This document shows, one piece after another, positions 1-4,715 of a DNA stretch of 7,825 nucleotides. Position 1 is the first letter of the stretch. The number at the start of each line of letters is the position of its first letter. The position numbers were made by a program, and so were the translations under genes. Source of the DNA: Clostridiales bacterium (GTDB taxonomy: Bacteria; Bacillota; Clostridia; Oscillospirales; Oscillospiraceae); assembly GCA_019421525.1 (NCBI GenBank), contig JAHZFC010000105.1:1-7825 (forward strand). The letters run 5' to 3'. The notes beneath the pieces were generated by a model. That model did no database searches, had not been told where the DNA came from, and saw only the letters and a list, made by a program, of their open reading frames with translations.

Positions 1-507
1 TCCCCCTGCTTCCGGAAGGAGAAGGGCTCCCACGGCATCGAGGAGCGCGGCGTCTACCGCATCCACCAGTTCGAAAAGCAGGAGATGATCGTGGTCTGCA
101 AGCCCGAGGAGTCCATGGACTGGTATGAGAAGATGTGGCGGTGGTCTGTGGAGCTGTTCCGCTCCCTGGACATCCCGGTGCGCCAGCTGGAGTGCTGCTC
201 CGGCGACCTGGCCGACCTGAAGGTGAAATCCTGCGACATCGAGGCCTGGTCCCCCCGGCAGCAGAAATACTTTGAGGTGTGCTCCTGCTCCAACCTGGGC
301 GACGCCCAGGCGAGAAGGCTGAAGATGCGGGTCAAGGGAGAGCGGGGCACCTACCTGCCCCACACCCTGAACAACACCGTGGTGGCACCCCCCCGGATGC
401 TCATCGCCTTCCTGGAGAACAACCTCCAGGCCGACGGCACGGTGAAGATCCCCGAGGTGCTCTGGCCCTATATGGGCGGGACCAAGGTGCTCATCCCAAA
501 GCACTGA
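1..507 (+). CDS. serS: Seryl-tRNA synthetase, C-terminal part (5' end outside window)
   Basis: This is the last 168 residues of a class II seryl-tRNA synthetase, which charges tRNA-Ser in the cytoplasm; full-length enzymes have about 425 residues. The frame is open from base 1. Visible marks are FRKEKGSHGIEERGVYRIHQFEK, the class II motif 2 region (first residues of the window to about 26), the CSGDLADLKVKSCDIEAW segment that matches the family's CTGDMGFASAKTYDIEVW, SCSNLGDAQARR, and motif 3 around HTLNNTVVAPPR with the closing IPEVLWPYMGG. Motif 3 differs from the common bacterial LNGSGLAVGR and is closer to a divergent SerRS subtype I recall from Clostridia. The N-terminal coiled-coil tRNA-binding arm would be upstream. 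No U-tract terminator is visible after the stop. Identification is secure; the subtype is inference. Confidence 0.93.
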   Translation, partial: SPCFRKEKGSHGIEERGVYRIHQFEKQEMIVVCKPEESMDWYEKMWRWSVELFRSLDIPVRQLECCSGDLADLKVKSCDIEAWSPRQQKYFEVCSCSNLGDAQARRLKMRVKGERGTYLPHTLNNTVVAPPRMLIAFLENNLQADGTVKIPEVLWPYMGGTKVLIPKH

Positions 508-567
508 GGATCTCCTGAAAACGCCTGGGTCCGTCCATGTTCCAGCAGAAAAAGACGATACTATTTG

Positions 568-573
568 TATAAA
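568..573 (+). promoter_or_regulatory. Possible -10 element for mscL
   Basis: TATAAA lies in a short AT-rich patch between serS and mscL, 19 bases before the mscL start. No good -35 hexamer stands 16-18 bases upstream, so this is only a weak candidate. The alternative is transcription from serS. Confidence 0.25.
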
Positions 574-592
574 ATAAAAGAAAGATAACGAT

Positions 593-1039
593 ATGAGAAA
601 GTTTTGGAAGGAATTCAAGGAATTCATCAACAAGGGCAATGTTCTTGGCCTGGCGGTGGGGGTGATCATCGGCGGCGCCTTCTCCACCATCACCACCTCC
701 CTGACCAATGACATCATCATGCCCGTGGTATCCATCTTCCTGGGGGGCGTGGACTTCTCCTCCATGAGCATCACCCTGCCCACCTTCTATCCCCTGGCGG
801 AGGACGCCGCCCCCAATACCCTCAACTACGGCAGTTTCCTGTCTGCGGTCATCAACTTCCTCATCCTGGCCCTGGTGGTGTTCTGCATCGTCAAGGCGGT
901 GAACAAGGCCATGTCACTGACCAAGAAGAAGGAAGAGGAGGCCCCTTCCGCTCCGCCGGAGCCCTCCAATGAGGAAAAGCTGCTCATGGAGATCCGGGAT
1001 CTGCTGAAGGCCAGCGCCGGCCGGCCTTCTGACGAATGA
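593..1039 (+). CDS. mscL: Large-conductance mechanosensitive channel MscL
   Basis: MscL is a homopentameric inner-membrane channel that opens under membrane tension and vents solutes on osmotic downshock. The 148 residues match the family from end to end: N-terminal amphipathic helix (about 1-14), TM1 with the signature GNVLGLAVGVIIGGAF and NDIIMP (about 15-43), a periplasm-side loop rich in hydroxyl residues (about 53-79), TM2 (about 82-104), a KKKEEE charged cluster, and the C-terminal helix NEEKLLMEIRDLLK (126-139). The length is usual (E. coli 136). The ATG is chosen because the family begins at this point; the upstream AAAGAAAG stretch is a poor ribosome site. The gene is 85 bases after serS and 51 before the next small gene. 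No terminator is seen on either side. Confidence 0.97.
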   Translation: MRKFWKEFKEFINKGNVLGLAVGVIIGGAFSTITTSLTNDIIMPVVSIFLGGVDFSSMSITLPTFYPLAEDAAPNTLNYGSFLSAVINFLILALVVFCIVKAVNKAMSLTKKKEEEAPSAPPEPSNEEKLLMEIRDLLKASAGRPSDE

Positions 1040-1090
1040 CCCTGACGGGCAGGCCAGATCCACAAGATCAAAAGAAAGGGATGTTATGTC

Positions 1091-1348
1091 ATGAAAAAGA
1101 CCTGCAAGCTCCTGTTTGCCGCCGCGGCCATCGCCGCCCTGGTCCCCTACTCCCACAGCAGGGACATCACCACCGGGGAAACTGACCTCCAGGCGCTGCT
1201 CTGGCGCGCCCGCCGGACCCCAAAAGAGGACGGGGAGACTCACATCGAGATCTCTCTGGGCCTCTACCTTCCCGGCAGGAAGAACAGGGAACGGGACCTC
1301 TATGACGACGACGTGCTGCAGGGCGGCCCCAGCCGGGACGACAGCTGA
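1091..1348 (+). CDS. Small protein of unknown function with N-terminal signal/anchor
   Basis: I do not recognise a named family. The 85 residues start with MKKTCKLLFAAAAIAALVPYS, a basic start followed by a hydrophobic stretch (about 6-20) typical of a signal peptide or short membrane anchor. Cys5 is before the hydrophobic core and does not form a lipobox. The rest is hydrophilic: TGETDLQALLWRARRTP, then THIEISLGLYLPG (51-62), which could be a beta strand pair, and an acidic tail YDDD...SRDDS. The ATG is preceded by AAAGAAAGGG (1071-1080). The stop is nine bases before the next gene, whose ribosome site overlaps it, so the two are probably cotranscribed and translationally coupled. Codon choice is GC-rich like the neighbours, which supports a real gene. 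Function unknown. Confidence 0.7.
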   Translation: MKKTCKLLFAAAAIAALVPYSHSRDITTGETDLQALLWRARRTPKEDGETHIEISLGLYLPGRKNRERDLYDDDVLQGGPSRDDS

Positions 1349-1357
1349 GGAGGCCCC

Positions 1358-1705
1358 ATGGAACAACAGGACCCCAAACAGAACGGCACCTCCTACACCC
1401 CCGCCTCCTTTGAAAAGCGGACGGCGGCCTGGATGGGTGTGGCCTACATGGTCATGGTGCTGTTCGTCATCACCTTCGCCATCTTCACCGGGGGCAAGGA
1501 GCTGCCCGGCACCTTCCCCCTGTTCCTGATCCCGGCGGCGGCGGCGGTGGCGGTGATCGCCGTGTACCGCCAGCGGAAGGGCACTGCCCTGGGCGGCCTG
1601 CCCGGCACAGTGGTCATCATCCTCTTATGCGCCGCCGCCGTGGTGCTGGGGGCATATCTGGGCGGCCCGGCCCTGGTCAGCGCCCTCCAGACCGCCTACA
1701 GCTGA
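1358..1705 (+). CDS. Small three-helix membrane protein of unknown function
   Basis: I do not recognise the family. The 115 residues have a hydrophilic N-terminus (1-22) and three hydrophobic segments: about 24-43 (MGVAYMVMVLFVITFAIFTG), 51-70 (FPLFLIPAAAAVAVIAVY) and 80-105 (LPGTVVIILLCAAAVVLGAYLGG), joined by short loops, with RQRKG after helix two as a likely cytoplasmic positive patch. The start is well supported: GAGGAGG (1347-1353) overlaps the previous stop and sits four bases before the ATG. The stop overlaps the ribosome site of rsmG, so it lies in a tight run of genes ending in rsmG. No catalytic motif is visible. It is an integral membrane protein; nothing more can be said. Confidence 0.75.
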   Translation: MEQQDPKQNGTSYTPASFEKRTAAWMGVAYMVMVLFVITFAIFTGGKELPGTFPLFLIPAAAAVAVIAVYRQRKGTALGGLPGTVVIILLCAAAVVLGAYLGGPALVSALQTAYS

Positions 1706-1716
1706 GGAGTGACGAG

Positions 1717-2430
1717 ATGGAAGAGCTCATCCGCTCCGGCCTGGAGCAGCTGGGGCTGGCCTCCCGCGTGCCAGATGAGGCCCCGGGCCAGCTGGCCCGG
1801 TATGGCCGGGCCCTGATCGAGAAAAACCAGGTGATGAACCTCACCGCCATCACCGAACCCAGGGACGTGGCCACCCTCCATATGCTGGACTGCGCTCCCC
1901 TGCTGGACCACGGCCCCTTTGCCGGCAAGACCCTCATCGACGTGGGCACCGGGGCGGGCTTTCCTGGCATGGTGCTGAAGGTACTGGTCCCCACCCTGGA
2001 GGTGACCCTGCTGGACAGCCTGCAAAAGCGGCTGGACTGGCTGGACGAGACGGCGGACAGCCTGGGCCTGAGCGGCATCCGTACCCTTCACGCCCGGGCG
2101 GAGGAGGCCGGCCGCGACCCCGCCCTCCGGGAGCAGTTCGACTTTGCCGCCGCCCGGGCGGTGGCCGACCTGCGGCTCCTGTGTGAGCTGTGCCTGCCCT
2201 TCGTGAAGGTGGGGGGCCGCTTCCTGGCCATGAAGAGCGTGGACTGTGGTGGGGAGCTGGACGCCGCCCGCCCTGCCATCCAGACCCTGGGGGGCCGGGT
2301 GGCGGGCTGCTGCGACTACAACATCCCCCACACCCAGGTCACCCACCGGGTGGTGGTAGTGGATAAGGTGGCATCCACCCCGGCGGCCTATCCCCGGCGA
2401 TGGGCCAGGATGCAGAAGGCCCCCCTGTGA
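1717..2430 (+). CDS. rsmG: 16S rRNA (guanine-527-N7)-methyltransferase RsmG (GidB)
   Basis: RsmG uses S-adenosylmethionine to methylate N7 of G527 in the 530 loop of 16S rRNA; loss gives low-level streptomycin resistance in other bacteria. The 237 residues fit the family length. Motifs seen: EKNQVMNLTAI (35-45), HMLDCAPLL, the SAM-binding DVGTGAGFPG (75-84), LLDSLQKRLDWL, the AARAVADL segment, KVGGRFLAMKS, and the C-terminal YPRRWARMQKAPL, close to the usual YPRR...K.PL ending. I choose the ATG with GAGGAG seven bases upstream; the frame stays open 30 codons further up, but that part lies inside the preceding membrane-protein gene. In many Firmicutes rsmG is near gidA/mnmG and parAB; here a ParA/MinD-type gene follows, but behind its own promoter. 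Confidence 0.96.
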   Translation: MEELIRSGLEQLGLASRVPDEAPGQLARYGRALIEKNQVMNLTAITEPRDVATLHMLDCAPLLDHGPFAGKTLIDVGTGAGFPGMVLKVLVPTLEVTLLDSLQKRLDWLDETADSLGLSGIRTLHARAEEAGRDPALREQFDFAAARAVADLRLLCELCLPFVKVGGRFLAMKSVDCGGELDAARPAIQTLGGRVAGCCDYNIPHTQVTHRVVVVDKVASTPAAYPRRWARMQKAPL

Positions 2431-2489
2431 GCCAGTATATTTCCATTTTTAGGTGTTTGAGGCCCTGCTGAGCGGGCAAAGAGGAGCCT

Positions 2490-2513
2490 CTGGGCAGAAT
2501 GTTCAGTTTTTTT
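2490..2513 (+). terminator. Rho-independent terminator after rsmG
   Basis: CTGGGC pairs with GTTCAG (two G-U pairs) around a five-base loop and is followed directly by seven T. A weaker outer pairing of GAGGC (2459-2463) with GCCTC (2486-2490) precedes it. It separates the rsmG unit from the minD-like unit. Confidence 0.6.
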
Positions 2514-2535
2514 GGATAATGTGGCCAAATTTTTG

Positions 2536-2564
2536 TTGCCAACTTTGTTGATTCGTGATATGAT
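2536..2564 (+). promoter_or_regulatory. SigA-type promoter with extended -10 for the minD-like/mgsA-like pair
   Basis: TTGCCA (2536-2541) and TATGAT (2559-2564) are 5/6 matches each to the consensus, exactly 17 bases apart, with an extended -10 TG at 2556-2557. Transcription would begin near 2571, leaving a leader of about 19 bases that consists almost only of the ribosome site GGGAGGA (2574-2580) before the ATG at 2590. Confidence 0.75.
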
Positions 2565-2589
2565 CATCATACTGGGAGGAAAAGAGCCT

Positions 2590-3324
2590 ATGGGTACCGT
2601 CATCATGGTCACGTCCGGCAAGGGCGGAACGGGCAAAACATCCCTGACCGCCGGCGTGTCCTCCTGTCTGGCCGCCCTGGGCCAGCGGGTGCTGTGTGTG
2701 GACCTGGACATCGGCCTGCGCAACCTGGACATCGCCCTGGGGCTGGACGACCGTGCGGTGATGGACTTCACCGACGTCATCGAGCTGCGCTGTCCCCTGC
2801 TCACCGCCGCCACGGAGCACCCCCGCATCCATGGGCTCTATCTGCTCACCGCCCCCCTGGTCCTGCCCGAGCCGGATATCGTGGGCTTTCGCCAGCTGAT
2901 GGCGGAGGCCCGGGGCTATTTCGACTACATCTTCATGGACTCCCCCGCCGGCCTGGGCGACGGCTTCCAGCTGGCCATGGCCGCGGCGGACCGGGTGGTC
3001 GTGGTGTCCGCCACCGACCCCGCCGCCCTGCGGGACGCCCAGCGGACGGTGGCCGAACTGCTGCCCCAGGTCAGCGAGATGCACCTGGTGATGAACCGGG
3101 TCCAGCCCAAGCTCATCCGCCAGCTGCGCACCTCCATCGACCAGGCCATGGACACCGCCGGCCTGCCTCTGCTGGGCATCGTGCCTGAGGACAAACAGGT
3201 GATGATGGCCGCCGGGCGGGGCGTTCCCCTGGTGCTCTACGCCCACAAGGGCGCGGCCCGCGCCTATTTGAATATCGCCAAGCGGCTGATGGGGGCCAAG
3301 GTCCCTCTGCTGCACATACGTTGA
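2590..3324 (+). CDS. MinD/ParA-type P-loop ATPase without evident membrane-targeting tail
   Basis: This 244-residue protein belongs to the MinD/ParA/Mrp deviant Walker A ATPases. Visible motifs: GKGGTGKTS (10-18) with signature Lys11, switch region VDLDIGLRNLDIALGL (37-52; MinD has VDADIGLRNLD), Walker B YIFMDSPAGL (113-122), MNRV, and LLGIVPEDKQVMMAAGRGVPLVL, all nearer to MinD than to ParA. MinD positions FtsZ inhibition by MinC at the membrane through a C-terminal amphipathic helix; here the chain stops at IAKRLMGAKVPLLHIR and that helix is missing. No minC or minE is adjacent. The start is the ATG behind GGGAGGA; upstream TTG (2512) and ATG (2560) codons lie on or before the promoter. It is probably cotranscribed with the mgsA-like gene 31 bases on. 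Septum placement, chromosome or flagellar/cargo positioning are all possible; the exact role is unknown. Confidence 0.88.
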   Translation: MGTVIMVTSGKGGTGKTSLTAGVSSCLAALGQRVLCVDLDIGLRNLDIALGLDDRAVMDFTDVIELRCPLLTAATEHPRIHGLYLLTAPLVLPEPDIVGFRQLMAEARGYFDYIFMDSPAGLGDGFQLAMAAADRVVVVSATDPAALRDAQRTVAELLPQVSEMHLVMNRVQPKLIRQLRTSIDQAMDTAGLPLLGIVPEDKQVMMAAGRGVPLVLYAHKGAARAYLNIAKRLMGAKVPLLHIR

Positions 3325-3339
3325 CCGGCATCCCGGTCA
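3322..3339 (+). promoter_or_regulatory. Perfect hairpin covering the minD-like stop, next to the mgsA-like ribosome site
   Basis: TGACCGG and CCGGTCA form a perfect 7-bp stem with a CATC loop. The stem contains the stop codon of the upstream gene and ends two bases before AAGGAAGGA, the ribosome site of the next gene. No T-run follows, so it is not a terminator; it may affect coupling or mRNA stability. Confidence 0.45.
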
Positions 3340-3355
3340 GAAAGGAAGGATCCCC

Positions 3356-3772
3356 GTGAATATTGCCCTGATGAGCCACGACAACAAAAAGGAACTGATG
3401 GTGCAGCTTTGCATCGCCTACTGCGGTATCCTCTCCAAACACACCGTCTGCGCCACCAACCGGACAGGCAAGCTGGTGGCGGAGGCCACTGGGTTGCCCG
3501 TCCAGCTGTTCCTGTCCCATGCCCACGGCGGCAGCCAGCAGATCGGCGCCCGCATCTCCTACAACGAGATCGATATGGTCATCTTCTTCAACGACCCCCA
3601 CTCCACCGATCTGGATGACGATCTGAGCTATATCGTCAAGCTGTGCGACCAGCACAACGTCCCCATCGCCACCAACGCAGGCAGCGCGGAGATGCTGATC
3701 CACGGCCTGGCCCGGGGCGATCTGGACTGGCGGGACATCGTCAACCCCAAGAAGGCCCCTCTCAAGGTCTGA
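3356..3772 (+). CDS. Methylglyoxal synthase-like protein with altered active site
   Basis: The 138 residues cover the MGS-like fold; true MgsA turns dihydroxyacetone phosphate into methylglyoxal plus phosphate as a bypass of lower glycolysis. Aligned to E. coli MgsA from memory with a constant offset of 11: His8 = His19, Asp9 = Asp20, Thr34 = Thr45 and Asp80 = Asp91 are kept. However, Ser60 (codon 3533-3535) replaces the catalytic base Asp71 (GGSQQIGA for GGDQQVGA), NRTG (35-38) replaces the phosphate-binding GTTG, His55 replaces Gly66, and no His aligns with His98 in DPHSTDLDDDL. The protein also lacks the first 11 residues of the E. coli form, which is common. The start is GTG behind AAGGAAGGA. 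It probably shares a transcript with the MinD-like gene. Annotation pipelines would name it mgsA; I doubt canonical activity, hence no symbol. Confidence 0.85.
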   Translation: MNIALMSHDNKKELMVQLCIAYCGILSKHTVCATNRTGKLVAEATGLPVQLFLSHAHGGSQQIGARISYNEIDMVIFFNDPHSTDLDDDLSYIVKLCDQHNVPIATNAGSAEMLIHGLARGDLDWRDIVNPKKAPLKV

Positions 3773-3785
3773 GAGGCGCCCTTTT
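3754..3785 (+). terminator. Hairpin with short T-run at the end of the mgsA-like gene
   Basis: GGC.CCTCTC pairs with GAGAGG.GCC (nine pairs and one C-C mismatch) around a seven-base loop and is followed by C then four T. The stem includes the stop codon. The T-run is short, so termination may be partial, and no promoter is visible between here and the T-box leader. Confidence 0.5.
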
Positions 3786-3846
3786 CCCATCGCCGCAGAG
3801 AAGCCGGATGAGTACCGTCCACACCGCTGGACAGAGAGGGTGCGAA

Positions 3847-3973
3847 GCGCGAGGATAGACACACAGGGGAGCTTGGACCGGAGCGAGCTTTCCAAACCAG
3901 GAGTTGCTGGGCAATTCCGTTTGGGAAGCGAGACGCAGGGAAAGCGACCCGGCCGTGTGTCCAATCCGAGCGT
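3847..3973 (+). repeat. Extra self-paired arm inserted in the apex of T-box Stem I
   Basis: Within Stem I lies an added arm of about 127 nt. It is closed by GCGC/GCGT (3847-3850/3970-3973), a symmetric GA/GA internal loop, GGAT/ATCC (3853-3856/3964-3967), and GACACAC/GTGTGTC (3858-3864/3955-3961). Its tip is a 19-bp hairpin: GCTTTCCAAAC/GTTTGGGAAGC (3887-3897/3919-3929) and GGAGTTGC/GCAATTCC (3900-3907/3911-3918) with loop TGG. Removing the arm leaves a Stem I of about 93 nt, the normal size, and restores a terminal loop containing TGCTGAGA (3979-3986), which resembles the conserved UGGUGNGA. It could be a palindromic mobile element or a lineage-specific stem extension; no clear target-site duplication was seen. 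Confidence 0.55.
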
Positions 3974-4130
3974 GACAACTGCTGAGAGCACCTACAGCAA
4001 GGAGGACGGGAAAGACGCCGGCGGAGCGGGCCCGGAGACGGGCGCGGTCCCCTTCCCGCACCAGAAGGACAAAGGGCGGAGCGGCTGTGCCCCGCCGAAG
4101 ATGGGTGGCACCACGAAGTGTTGCATCGGC

Positions 4131-4189
4131 AATGCTCTCGTCCCATGGAACCAGTCGGCTCATGGGAGGAGAGCATTATTTTCTGTTTT
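4131..4189 (+). terminator. T-box regulated terminator
   Basis: AATGCTC (4131-4137) pairs with GAGCATT (4171-4177) and TCCCATG (4141-4147) with CATGGGA (4161-4167) across a small 3x3 internal loop, followed by ATTTTCTGTTTT. Its 5' strand overlaps the CTCGTCCCAT segment that forms the antiterminator, so the two folds exclude each other, as in classical T-box attenuation. The ribosome site of the GNAT gene begins two bases after the T-run. Confidence 0.9.
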
Positions 4190-4202
4190 CGGAGGGATCG
4201 TT

Positions 4203-4682
4203 TTGGCAGACATCTCCATTCGCGAAGCAGTCCCCAGGGACTGCCCGCTGATCCTGGACTTCATCCGCGCCCTGGCCGAGTACGAGCATATGTCCGACCA
4301 GGTGGTGGCCACAGTGGAACTGCTCCAGGATCAGATCTTTGACCAGCATAAGGCGGAGGTCCTTTTCCTCTGTGAGGATGGCCGGGAGGTGGGCTTCGCC
4401 CTGTATTTCCACAACTTCTCCACCTTTTTGGGCCGGGCGGGCCTCTACCTGGAGGACCTGTTCGTCCTGCCCGAGTTCCGGGGGCGGGGCTATGGAAAGG
4501 CCCTGCTCCGCCGCCTGGCCCAGATCGCCGGGGAGAGGGGCTGCGGCCGCCTGGAATGGTGGTGCCTGGACTGGAACCGGCCCAGCATCGACTTCTACCT
4601 CTCCCTGGGCGCCCAGCCCATGGAGGACTGGACGGTCTACCGGTTGACTGGCAGTACCCTGAAAAGCTTGGCTAGATCGTAA
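4203..4682 (+). CDS. GNAT family N-acetyltransferase (diamine/thialysine acetyltransferase-like)
   Basis: A 159-residue acetyl-CoA-dependent N-acetyltransferase. The single GNAT domain fills the protein: beta1 DISIREAVPRDCPLILDFIRALAEYE (3-28), strands AEVLFLCEDGREVGFALYFHNFSTFLGRAGLYLEDLFVLPEFRG, the acetyl-CoA pyrophosphate loop RGRGYGKALL (93-102), and LEWWCLDWNRPSIDFYLSLGA with Tyr132 at the usual general-acid position. Overall it resembles the SAT1/SAT2-like group that acetylates polyamines or thialysine; the substrate here is unknown. The start is TTG at 4203 with GGAGGG six bases before; the family begins here. The open frame runs back to 3840, but that part is the T-box RNA. It is the first gene behind the T-box, 33 bases before hisS, so it is likely induced with hisS when charged tRNA is short. 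Confidence 0.88.
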   Translation: MADISIREAVPRDCPLILDFIRALAEYEHMSDQVVATVELLQDQIFDQHKAEVLFLCEDGREVGFALYFHNFSTFLGRAGLYLEDLFVLPEFRGRGYGKALLRRLAQIAGERGCGRLEWWCLDWNRPSIDFYLSLGAQPMEDWTVYRLTGSTLKSLARS

Positions 4683-4715
4683 TAAAAAAATATTAAAATA
4701 CAAGGAGTATACATT

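Larger units (their letters stand above)
3803..4189 (+). promoter_or_regulatory. T-box leader (tRNA-sensing riboswitch), predicted tRNA-Asp specific
   Basis: T-box leaders bind a cognate tRNA and let transcription continue when it is uncharged. Stem I: GCCGG (3803-3807) pairs with CCGGC (4018-4022); the S-turn strand ATGAGTA (3808-3814) faces GAAAGACG (4010-4017); CCGTCC (3815-3820) pairs with GGACGG (4004-4009); GCTG (3826-3829) with CAGC (3995-3998); AG bulge GACAGAGA (3830-3837); GGGTGC (3838-3843) with GCACCT (3987-3992). By analogy with GAAAGGCA of glyQS the specifier is GAC (4014-4016), an Asp codon. Stem III is about 4074-4096. The T-box TGGGTGGCACCACG (4102-4115) matches the consensus AGGGTGGNACCGCG. 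Antiterminator: ATGGG/CCCAT (4101-4105/4142-4146) and ACGA/TCGT (4113-4116/4138-4141). N of TGGN is C4109, which pairs with G73 of tRNA-Asp but not with C73 of tRNA-His. It precedes a GNAT gene and hisS. Confidence 0.85.

Noticed and set aside
1627..1716. Longer rsmG start 30 codons upstream
   Set aside because: It overlaps the preceding membrane-protein gene, and its extra residues (RRRRGAGG...) do not fit RsmG; the ATG at 1717 has GAGGAG at good spacing.
3113..3991. 292-residue minus-strand frame
   Set aside because: It is antisense to the MinD-like and MgsA-like genes and runs into the T-box RNA; no ribosome site or domain is visible.
3840..4202. In-frame 121-residue N-terminal extension of the GNAT protein
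   Set aside because: The stretch is the T-box RNA with its terminator; the family begins at the TTG at 4203, which has its own ribosome site.
4644..4699. Separate promoter for hisS in the AT-rich gap
   Set aside because: TTGGCT with TATTAA at 17 bases is only 4/6 plus 4/6, and the better TAAAAT would start the transcript inside the ribosome site.
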